A stretch of DNA of 64,000 nucleotides from Zingiber officinale (Eukaryota; Streptophyta; Magnoliopsida; Zingiberales; Zingiberaceae): contig NC_056001.1 of assembly GCF_018446385.1 (NCBI RefSeq), positions 6,467,600 through 6,531,599 of the forward strand, in the 5' to 3' direction. A program made the position numbers and the translations under genes. The notes beneath the pieces were generated by a model, which saw only the letters and a list, made by a program, of their open reading frames with translations, ran no database searches and had not been told where the DNA came from. Shown here in pieces: positions 25,201-35,100 of the stretch (the first letter of the stretch is position 1; every line of letters starts with the position of its first letter).

Positions 25201-26603
25201 CCTGAACATGTTTCGAGGACTCTATTCAACTTCTGAACGCCTTCTGATATTTCATTGATTTGCAAGTTGGACAAGAATGGATAGTGACTGGCATGAATCT
25301 TCATATTGTTCAGCAAGTGTTCTCTGTACATTATAGGACCACTGTGGGTGATAAACTCATTGCCAAGCTTTGCTATGTAGTGAAGTTTCCCACTGTTACT
25401 CAGCACAAATGCTAGCGCCATTGATACATCGATAGAATTCTGAATGTTTCTGTTTCTTCCAACAGGAACAATATCGCTGGAAGTTAATTCTGAGACAGCT
25501 GCTTTGTTATGTTTGCTGGTGAGCCATATTTCTTTGGCTTCAGCACTGATCGAATTTCTGCTATTCTGCAGATCCCAACAAAAACAAAGTTAAAGTGGTC
25601 TGCACAGCTCAAGAAGTAAAGTTATGCTCAAAGAACTCACATAGTTTATCATTGCTTCTCTTGTTCTTCGGTCAGTGAGCATGAAGGAGTTTCCTTGGTA
25701 TTCTGCAAACGAATTACAACCAGATGATCTATTTCAATAAGAAATATTATTTTCTGACCAGTTATACAAGCACGATCATCTTTGTTATTGTTATTTGTCT
25801 TTGTTATACAAGCAGATGAAGAGCAGGTTTCTATTCAAGTTGGCTCATGTCCCTTCCATAAGAAACTACAGGCTCGGTACACTTTCATTTTTGCTGTGCT
25901 TTCTTCTCATGTAGGAGATTTCATAATCATGCTGGTTATTGAAGGGATTATTCAAATCAATCCACTTTTCTTCTGGGTAAATTTGAGGAATGGGAAAAAT
26001 GCTTACATGAAATTAAAGAGACTGAAATTACACATTTTAACTGTCTGAGCATTCATAGCAGAAATAGTAGGGAGCGAGCTAAGCATTGATCCTGACATAC
26101 TTAAGGACCTATAACTCTATGTATTGTGAAAGGAACAAGTTACTTTATATGGCAACATATCTTGTTTAGTTAATTGATCTTCTAAATCTTGTGAATTTTT
26201 GCAAATTAATCTCGAACAATAATACTATTCCATACCACTAAATTAAGCATCAAAGAATTTGCAGTAAAGATTAATATCACATTATCCAAGGGAAGAACTA
26301 TTAAAATGAGTTTCTATGATTTTCATAATAAATATCTATGATTTGATACTATATATGCTGTAGTGAGGTAGTATGCTGATAGCATAAAGACAAGTTGTTT
26401 AAAAAAAATGAGGTATTGTCAATTCTTGATCGAATCAATCACGCTCAATTTCATATTCTTATCAAATTACAGAAGTTAAGCATACCAGGAGGAGGAGGAG
26501 GATGAGTTGATTTTTGGCCTGGGGAAGTGCTGTATCCCAACTTCTCCTTCCTCAATCTCAAATCACTCAGCAGTTTCTGTGTGAAGTCCGATTGCTTCGC
26601 CAT
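22260..26603 (-). CDS. DUF4378-containing protein of the TRM/LONGIFOLIA-type superfamily
   Basis: Five exons rebuild one open frame of 1005 residues: 26603-26486, 25702-25641, 25565-23448, 23104-22996 and 22870-22260, all with GT-AG borders and matching phases. The N-terminus MAKQSDFTQKLLSDLRLRKE is a hallmark of one branch of this plant family. A long Ser/Lys-rich, probably disordered middle contains VVAKLMGLEEFP at about residue 363, the conserved VARLMGLE-type motif. The C-terminal exon carries the DUF4378 region, ending with WDIGWSSIIAASVQKDEI and a Leu-rich helix. Relatives such as the TRM proteins bind TON1 and microtubule arrays and affect cell shape, so a cytoskeletal role is likely but inferred. 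No stops or frameshifts are seen, and the long exon 3 is typical. The exact subgroup was not assigned. Confidence 0.85.
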
Positions 26604-28127
26604 CTATATATCAAACAGCCAATGCATGCGCTCTTACTCAGTTACTCTAAAACGTTGCACTTCTTAAGGAGTTCTAAGCGTTCGCCAACTTACGAACTAT
26701 AATGGAGTTCAGTTCAGAGTCGAGGCGCAAGGATGGCTATTTGTTTCCAATTGTGCAGGTAGGTGAATGCACTTCGTGCCCTCAGGTCAAGTGTCCATTT
26801 CATGGGAAAAGGAGTGGGCCTGGTTCTCGTTCTGGAAGTTTGTCTTGAACGCTAGATTTTGCAGTTGTTGCCGTCGCAGGAAGGTCTCAGACTTCTCTCC
26901 ATTCTAAGCAAAGCAAAAGGTCTGCTCCCGAGACTTCTTCGCCAAGCTTCCACACGCAACGAATCACACTTACGAAATCCTTGGAGCGCCCATCCTTGTG
27001 TATCCTTTAATGCATCAATTTGAAAAGCCTGAGCTGGTTGGAGTTGGAATTGGAATTGGGTCACGTTTTTCTTGGATTCGAGCCGAAGGTTTTTGAGCAG
27101 CGTGAGCTCATTTAGGGTGGGAAGTCGTCGTAAAGGTGGCGCGTCTCATGATCCTTCTCAGCTAGAGCCACTTTAATTAGCGATAGAAGAAAAAGAAGAA
27201 AAAGGCTATGGATTTAGCTCACTGAGAATTCAGCCTGAAGGGCTCATCTCAACCACTTTGTGATGAACCACCAAGTTGATGGATTTGATCCTTGTTTGAA
27301 ATGAACTCGGCATTTGAGAGGAGTTTGAGGTGACATAGTAAAACAAGATAGAGACTGACGAGTGCAGTTTAACTAGCGTGAAGTGGAAATTTGGGGATAC
27401 ATTTTTTAAGAGAAGTTTTTTTTCCCAAGCTCTCTCCAGAGTCAAGTGCGAGGACTTTGCGTCAATGGTGCCCATGTATAGTGTTCCTCTTTGAGACGGC
27501 CAAAATCATCAATGAGCTGTCTTATAAATCATAGTGACACATTCGCCGAATAATGAGAGAAGGACGTCTGTCTGCAATGCCTGTAAGGTGGGAGAAAGAG
27601 CCCTCTCAGAACGGTACAGTCCGGTCCGGTGAGATATGAGATGTTATCCTATCAAATTTTGAAATCAAATTCGATGCATTCGAATATATCTTCTCTCTCC
27701 TATGTTGATCATTTATATTAATAATTAATAGTCATTTATAATTTATTTTATTTATGTTAGTCAAAAAATAGATTGACGAGGGGTGCTGGGTGAGTGAATG
27801 TTTTTTTTGCCACATGTGAGGCTAGAGAAAGAGAGAAAGAGAATTAGAATGGAGGTCGAGAGTCGTCCTGATTTAGTCACTTCGATGTTCAAGTAAGTTT
27901 CTGATTGGGAAAGGTGGAGAAGACGAACAATAAACAAGAAGTGCTAATGGTTTGTGAGTATGTGTGCGTGTGTATGTGCCTTTATTGATTAAAGCGGACT
28001 TCTTTTATATTCACAATGCGAAAAAAAAAGAAATTATATCTCTTCAGGTATTAATTGATGAGATATCACACTTCAGTAGAGAAAATGTCACATCATCGTA
28101 TTAGAAAGTTATGTCATCCAGTTTTTG
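26604..28127. other. Intergenic DNA with probable 5' leader of the DUF4378 gene
   Basis: Positions 26604 to about 27080 are less AT-rich and may include the leader and promoter of the minus-strand gene that starts at 26603. Small frames here (for example 26852-27064 minus) match nothing recognised. From 27500 the sequence shows AT-rich and purine-rich stretches without genes. Confidence 0.35.
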
Positions 28128-28142
28128 AATTCTGAACTGTAG

Positions 28143-28335
28143 AAAAATGTGGAACCGCCACATCAGCGGCCCCCCTAGAGTCGGTTCCACGGATATGGAG
28201 AGAGGTAAATGCAGGTACACAGCTGAAAGCGCATAGCCGGGACGCTAACCCCAAGCAATGACACCCCGAGAATCGAACCCTGGACATTTCGAATACGAAA
28301 CCATGCGTCCCCAGCTGTGCTACGCCCTGGGGACA
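28143..28335 (-). mobile_element. tRNA-derived SINE with 15-bp target duplication
   Basis: On the minus strand it starts CCCCAGGGCGTAGCACAGC (A-box region). It carries the B-box-like GGGTTCGATTCTC about 45 bases later, then a TTTACCTCTCTCCATATCC block, and ends ACATTTTTC. The flanks AATTCTGAACTGTAG (28128-28142) and AATTCTGAACTGAAG (28336-28350) are a target duplication with one mismatch. It is the better-kept sister of the copy at 14670-14844. Such elements are copied by LINE enzymes. Confidence 0.85.
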
Positions 28336-28596
28336 AATTCTGAACTGAAGAAGATCACACACTATGTTGACCAAACTGCTTCACGTGTTCTGGCAATTCA
28401 CGTAATATCTCACATACTAATATACTATGCTAGCCCACATGTTACGTCAGCCCACATGTTGTCACATTCGATATGTCAGCCCACATGATATTGAGATAGT
28501 TGGGTCAAAGAGTAAGACATGTTAAGTGGAGGAGTGTTGGATCGGCTAGAATGAGCAGTGTGTTCTGTTGGAGGGACCAAACGGGGAGTCCGGTCA

Positions 28597-28727
28597 ATTG
28601 GGCCGAGCAGTAATGAGCAGAGCGTCCAGTCCGAGGGGCCGAACAGGGCATCCAGTTAGAGGGTCCGAACAGGACGTGCAATTAGAGGGACTGAACGGAG
28701 CATCCAGTTGGAGGGATCGAACTGGGG
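28597..28727. repeat. Tandem repeat, 26-bp period, about five degenerate copies
   Basis: Units of the form GCATCCAGTTAGAGGGTCCG, then AACAGG, have starts at about 28623, 28649, 28675 and 28701, a constant 26-bp step, with weaker copies before and after. The repeat is GC-richer than its surroundings. It is not coding. Confidence 0.7.
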
Positions 28728-29590
28728 TTAAAGGGGATGAATGATAATGAACAGAGCATTATCCAGTCGAAGGACCCGAACGAGATGTCTAATCGGTGGG
28801 GCCAAGTGGGAATGGAAAAGCCTCTCGTCTCGAAGCAACTGAGCCAAACGATGAAACATCTCGTCTTAGGTAGGCCAAGTGGGGGTGATCCTATTGACCT
28901 ATCTTGACTTTAACCTTTATCTCAACTTGACCCTTGACTTTCTTGGTAGCGGTGGAGGTTTAGGGTACTTCCATATCATATAGCTACATGGATAATATCA
29001 AATCTTGCCTCACGTGCGCTAACCGAGTTGATACTCGGGCAAGGAGTTACCACAATAGATTTTGGATTCAAATTGTGAGATTTATCTTGTGCTAGATCCT
29101 CTTACTTAGGAGACTACTTGGCTAACCAAATATCTTATGATTTATTCCCTTCAATATACTTAGGCCAATCTTAGAGGAGCCAAGATGAGAATTATCACCT
29201 TTGCTACAGAAGGACAATATCAAATCTTTGCCAATTATGATTGTAGGATAGATTTTTTGTGAACAACTTTTGAGGGTATACAATTGTTTTAATTTCTTAG
29301 TTAAACAGAGCCTACTAATTTGATTTGTCAATTCAATCACAATGCATCTAATATTTCAATGGACACGGATGCATTTGATTCCGGATCCAATACTTTGGCC
29401 GCTAATCCTTTGAATCTTCAAGGGATTGGAGCTTGTATTTATACGCGTATGTTTGATAATATCTGGCTCGTTAAATTGGAAGGGAACTCAACACAAAGTC
29501 GAGCGTGATCGAACAGAATTGGACTTAGTTGACTAGCTTAGTGGTGAGTTCGTAATTTTAACGCAAGTTGGTGTCAAATAAGAACGAAGG
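28728..29590. other. Region upstream of RPL18A, no gene recognised
   Basis: Small frames (29122-29340 minus, 29320-29508 plus) show no known domain. The right end should contain the RPL18A promoter. Confidence 0.35.
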
Positions 29591-29598
29591 CTTGGATC

Positions 29599-29606
29599 TA
29601 GGGTTT
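29599..29606 (-). promoter_or_regulatory. Telo-box upstream of RPL18A
   Basis: TAGGGTTT, the reverse of the plant telo-box AAACCCTA, lies 108 bases upstream of the RPL18A ATG. Telo-boxes near the transcription start are common in plant ribosomal protein genes and support strong expression in dividing cells. It probably falls in the leader or core promoter. Confidence 0.5.
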
Positions 29607-29713
29607 TCGGCGGCCGAAAGTGTCTCTGGCATTATATGAATTCATCTCTGAGCATCCAAAAACGGCTTCCCGAGGGTTGCGCAGTGCGGCGTTGTAGGCA
29701 GGCGGCAGAAGCG

Positions 29714-31182
29714 ATGGTCAAATTTAGGGTAAGTTCACGGCACTTCGCCCCATCGAACTCATTGTTTTTTTTACAGAGCACGTCTGTAAAGCGTGATTTT
29801 ATTATATTTTCTACTGGATTATTCAGATCTTCCTTCATCCTAGTATTTTTCGTTTTTTTGTCGTCGTTCGTCGGAAATCTTGCAAGGGCATTTTCTTTTC
29901 TTTTCTTATATTTAATTATTGATCTTTTTGAAGCATTCAATTATGTTTTAGTGCAGTATCAAGAATTTAAATTTGTTCGTGTTTTGGATGGTGGCAGTTT
30001 CATCAGTACCAGGTGGTGGGTCGAGCCCTTCCGACAGAGGGGGAGCCACACCCAAAGATCTACCGTATGAAGCTGTGGGCTACCAATGACGTCAGAGCCA
30101 AATCTAAGTTCTGGTAGTTTCTCGTAGATTTTTCCGTAATTCTATCCGCCCTTGAGCAATCCTACTGGACATTGTTGATAATTTTAGTTCTCCATCCTTT
30201 TTTTTTGTGAGAATTTCAGGTACTTCTTAAGGAAGTTGAAAAAAGTGAAGAAGAGCAATGGTCAAGTTCTTTCTATCAACGAGGTTTATTTACTAGCTTC
30301 ATTCTTTGATCCCTTTGTGCTGTCCATTTATCATTCATATGAATTTTGTATCCCTTTGTCAATCATATTTATTCTAGTTTTGTGACTTTGGTGCGATGAC
30401 TAAGGGCAAAGTTAAAAGGAATCCTTGTTTTAAGTATAATAAGTTAACCAAGGAGTTGATTCTGCTAACTGAAACAAAGATATACAAAGGCGGTATATCA
30501 ATGCATTGGCACAGCTAACCATGGATTGATGGAAATTTAGCACATTATGATGAACGCAGAAATTAGTACTTTCTCTTTTAATAAAATAAGGTGGGAAATA
30601 TGAACTATATAATTTGCTCATAACACTGTAATTTCTCAGAACACTGTAATTGGTAGTGCTTTATTTCTCAGAACACAGTATGTTTAATATGTGATTCCAT
30701 CAATCTGCTCATTGAACTATAGAGCAGATTATATTTAGGAAATTCTGGTTGTGGCCATCAATTTTTTTAAGTACTAGCTAATTATGACACAGTCTATTCA
30801 TCTAGGATATCGAAACTTATGGGAACTGCTGTTTTGGCAGATTTTTGAGAGGAAGCCAACAAAGATCAAGAACTACGGTATCTGGCTGCGTTACCAAAGC
30901 AGAACAGGTTACCATAACATGTACAAGGAGTACAGGGACATCACACTGAACGGTGCTGTTGAGCAGATGTATGATGAAATGGCATCCCGCCACCGCGTGA
31001 GGTACCACGGCATTCAGATCATAAAGACGGCTACCATCCCTTCCAAGCTATGCAAACGTGAAAGCACCAAGCAATTCCATGACTCCAAGATCAAGTTCCC
31101 TCTCGTCTTCAAGAAAGTCAGGCCTCCCACCAGAAAGTTGAAGACCACCTTCAAGGCCTCTCGCCCTAATCTGTTTACTTAG
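29714..31182 (+). CDS. RPL18A: 60S ribosomal protein L18a (eL20)
   Basis: Four exons rebuild exactly 178 residues, the usual plant length: 29714-29728 (MVKFR), 29998-30113, 30220-30283 and 30841-31182. Intron borders are GT-AG and phases fit; exon 2 ends inside the Trp codon of SKFW. Conserved stretches include [66 protein letters not shown] and [19 protein letters not shown]. The protein is part of the large ribosomal subunit. The very short first exon followed by an intron is common in plant ribosomal protein genes. No disabling change is seen. The ATG at 30784 lies in intron 3 and is not the start. Confidence 0.95.
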
Positions 31183-32094
31183 ACAAGAATAAGTGGCACA
31201 ACAAGTATTCGTGTTCTTATAAGTGAATCATTTGAGCTCTAATTGTTGTAATTTCAGAGTATTTTTGACGGATTAGATAAATGTCATGCTAATTAGTTAT
31301 TTGCCCTTTAGAAAATTCTCAATGTTAACTGTTATTATATTTTTTATTTTACACCTATAATCTTTTAACTCTTTTTTTTTTTTTTTTGTCTCTGACGGTT
31401 CAATTTTCTAGATTTATCTTCAAAATTTCACTGCGCCAGTCCAAGTTTTTATTTTTTTTATTTCAACCTCATCCTAAAAATCTCAAACGCAGTAACTGTT
31501 TGTTTTCACATGCCATTTTACAATTTATTTCTTCCTTATTTTTTTAAAGTAACCAAAGGGGTAAAAAAAAACTTAACATTGTGGCATCACATCGCATTTA
31601 AACGAACCCAGCCGATTGTTTCATCCTAGTCGTTCGTTCGTTTTCACCAACGTTGGTAGAAGTATACATCATGATTTGACAAGGTGAAATCCTTGGTACT
31701 TCTCTTACGTTGTTGGACAGAAGCGCCTAAAGCTGCGTGACATCAGGGAGCATGAGTGCTCTTCCATCGAGCGAATCGATGCTTGTTTGACTCGAAGCCA
31801 TGTACTATTCTTTATTTCCTGTCCGAACGGCGCAATAAACTTGCTGCTCTTTCAATTTAACACGAGAATGGTCCCGAGAAGGCGATTCTGGATCCCTCTG
31901 CCCAGTCCTTTTTGCTCATGCGAATCCTTCCCTCCGAAAACAAACACAAAAACAGCACTCTTCGTCTGCTGGCTGTTCCTGTTTCCAAAGAATTAAAAAT
32001 GCAGAAGGAAGACGACGACGACGACGACAATAAATCAGCATTATCCTGTTCGTCGTTCATCTTTCCTAGCTAGTTTTTAAAATCGGTTCTGTCT
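31183..32094. other. Intergenic DNA between RPL18A and the PIF-like gene
   Basis: It holds the RPL18A 3' region and the promoter of the bHLH gene. There are T-rich runs at 31370-31560. Small frames at 31787-32060 match nothing recognised, and CGACGACGACGACGACGA near 32010 is a simple triplet repeat. Confidence 0.4.
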
Positions 32095-32103
32095 ATATAT
32101 ATT
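32095..32103 (+). promoter_or_regulatory. TATA-like box of the PIF-like gene
   Basis: TATATATAT lies about 61 bases upstream of the first ATG (32164). A pyrimidine-rich stretch, CAATCCTCTCTACTACC, follows as is usual at plant transcription starts. Confidence 0.5.
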
Positions 32104-32163
32104 TCGGTGAGGCTCCGTTGCCGCAATCCTCTCTACTACCACCGTTTCCAGATTCTTCAAAGG

Positions 32164-35100
32164 ATGGATCCCAACGTTACTGACTGCGAGCAGCTGAATC
32201 AGTACTACGCCGATGCCGGTCTCCGCCGCACAGAGCCCGCCTGGTGGGGCTTCTCGCCGCCTTAGAGCCGCTCTTTGATTTCAATTTTTAATTAATTGCG
32301 CGGTTTCGATCGGTTATGGCTATTGATGTCTCGATTCAATTAAGGCACGATGACGACTTGATGAAGCTGATCTGGGATCTCCAAACCGACGGCCCTGATG
32401 CAGCTGTAGATTCTCCGTTGGACGCGACTGATCCCCAGTTCATGGAGGAGGACGAGATGGCTGCGTGGCTGAGCAGCTCGGTAATCGAGGACCAGGGCGA
32501 AGCGACGCTAAAGGATCAGCCGCTGGCGGAGGCCTCGGAGCTGACGCCACTAGCTGCGGTAGCGGAAGGGAAGCGGGCGATGGTGGCGGGATCTAGCCAG
32601 AGGTCGACGCCGTCTTCGTCCGTGTCGGCGGAGCGGAAGCGTAAGGTGAGCAAGGTTAGCCCATCGCCCCTTTTATATTTTGTTCGTGCCATGTTAAATC
32701 GAAATATATTATATGATTTTTTATAAATAAATACTTCTGCCAACATGTTGCTTTATGTCAAGTTAGAAACTCTTTAATGAGTTTGTAGATCAGTATCATT
32801 TTTTTTTGGCTTATTCAAACATTAATAATGATTTATTAGTTTCATAAAACAATTATAAAAATAAATATAATAAATTGTTAATATTTTTTCTGTATTAGTA
32901 TCCAATTATTTTTAAAATATAAAAAATATGTTGAAGGAATTTTTGGGGGAAAATAGCTATGGGATTGTGCATCAAGTTAGCTTAGTTAAAAGACCCATAA
33001 AGGGTTTATAAGAATCAAAGGTTGTAGAAAAGAGACGGTAGGAAATGAAAAGGAGGAAGATTAAACTTTATACATAAGATCATAAGTGACAGTTCCCTTG
33101 ATTTCACAGGTCATCTGAGTTGGTATGTAATGAGATGTTTGTCATATAAGATCGCGGGGTCGAAACTCAGGGTAGTCGGGGCGTAAATCCCCGGTCCCTG
33201 TGCAACTCACCTCACCTGCCACATGCTCGCTCAGGATGCTATGATTTACCTCCCTCGTGATGGCCTTGGGCCACATGCTCGCTCAGGATGCTATGATTTA
33301 TCTCCCTCGTGATGACCTTGGGCCACATGCTCGCTCAGGATGCTATGATTTACCTCCCTCGTGATGGCCTTGGGCCACATGCTCGCTCAGGATGCTATGA
33401 TTTACCTCCCTCGTGATGACCTTGGGCCACATGCTCGCTCAGGATGCTATGATTTACCTCCCTCGTGATGACCTTGGGTGATGACCTTGGGTCGGGTGCG
33501 ACGAGGACGCTGGAGACGAACGATTTCACCTTTTTGCCACATAAGTGACAGTTCCCTCTCTTTATACTGACTCCATAGTCCTGAAATGTCTAAACGAGTA
33601 TTAGCTTGTGGTCCTAAGGAGGGTAAGACATTAAGAAGATATCAGTTTAGACCCACCCTTTGGAAGGTTCAAGATGATATTTATTTTTATTCCTTACAAA
33701 GGTTAGCTTGGCAACAGCCTCTAGCCCTTTCAAGAATTATGTTTCAAATGCCCTTTAATTCCTACCAAGAGTTGAATTTTATAAATTCTCTTTCGATCAT
33801 ATGAGGCTTAAACTAATGACAATCTGTACAATTCCCATCACAAAATGAGTGATGTTGCCCTTCTTTGACTCTTCAATAACAGTAGGTGCAAACGCCTATA
33901 TATTGACATCTTTATTGCAACCACTACTTGCAAATGCTTTCACACAAAGTTAAAGTATGAGATAATATAATAATTCGATTGAAGAAGAAAGTTCATAGTG
34001 AAAGAAAATTATTATTTAAGAGAGTAGTCAAAGGGCCTCATAGATTGTGAAAGCCAAAAATATTGAAGAAATCATGCATCTATCCATCCCAAAGATCCTA
34101 ATTAAAGGAGTTTTAAAAGGAAAAAAGAGGCAAAAGTTGTATCAAGATGGATAGAGGATATCAAGTGGAGAAAGATTTATTTTTATAAGCATAATCACAA
34201 GTGACCTCCCTTTACAACAACTACACAAAAACTTTCCCTCTTATAAGCATTGTGATGGAAGTATACTTTTTAAAATGTTTAAGTTGTTGGAAGAAACAAT
34301 GCTTCAATGTGTAAAAACAAGAGAGATTATTTGATATGTTTGACTGTAGGATTTAAGTTATGTTGATATGTGCATTAAGTGTGTAGGGATTTGACATCAG
34401 CTAGTTAACTCAATGCACTGAAATTAGTTTTTTGTCGAATGGATCTACGGGTTGGTATGAGGTGGACTTATAGTTAGCATGGAGGATAAATGGTATAAAG
34501 TGAGATCAAGAGCTTTGTGCATTGAATAGACCATAAACCTAGCACAATTTGAGCATGAAACATTGATTGATTGCAATTGGGATTGTAGAGATCATTAGAT
34601 CAATAGCTTGATGGCCTAGGACAAGGCGGACTCCTAGGCATAGAGGATTAGATGACATTAAGCATCAGGGTCATTGAAGATCTAGAGATATGAGATGTTA
34701 GAGATCAAGAGAGTGAATTATATTTTTGAGGTTTTGTAAATGATGTATTTAGTTATGTAGTGGTACACTACTTAATGGTTTATTATGAACCCTTTTATCA
34801 AGGGATTACCTATCCCAAGTGGTATTTATCAAACTTGGATTAGCCTCAGGACTTTGTGTAGACTTACAGTGTGTTGAAAGTCAAGTGAAGAAGGGACAAT
34901 CAACTAAATTCAGTTGATTAGATGTGCTTTCAATCGATTAGACTATATTAGTTGACTAGGGAAGTCAGTTGAATGCAAGGGTTTAATGAATAAAATATTT
35001 TTATTTGAGTAACAATTGATGGCTTCTAAACCAGTGAAGGCTTAAGCAGTCACATGGGGTATAGTTGTTGATTTCTAGTGATAATATTAACCTGATCAGT

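Noticed and set aside
22201-25236. Several plus-strand frames of 96-122 codons
   Set aside because: All are shadows of the minus-strand DUF4378 gene, whose five exons join in frame.
29636-30070. 144-codon frame overlapping the RPL18A start
   Set aside because: It reads through intron 1 of RPL18A in a different reading; the spliced 178-residue model explains the region.
30380-30475. Possible box C/D snoRNA in intron 3 of RPL18A
   Set aside because: GCGATGA and a later CTGA are about 80 bases apart, but the C box has a mismatch, no terminal stem was found and no rRNA guide match could be shown.
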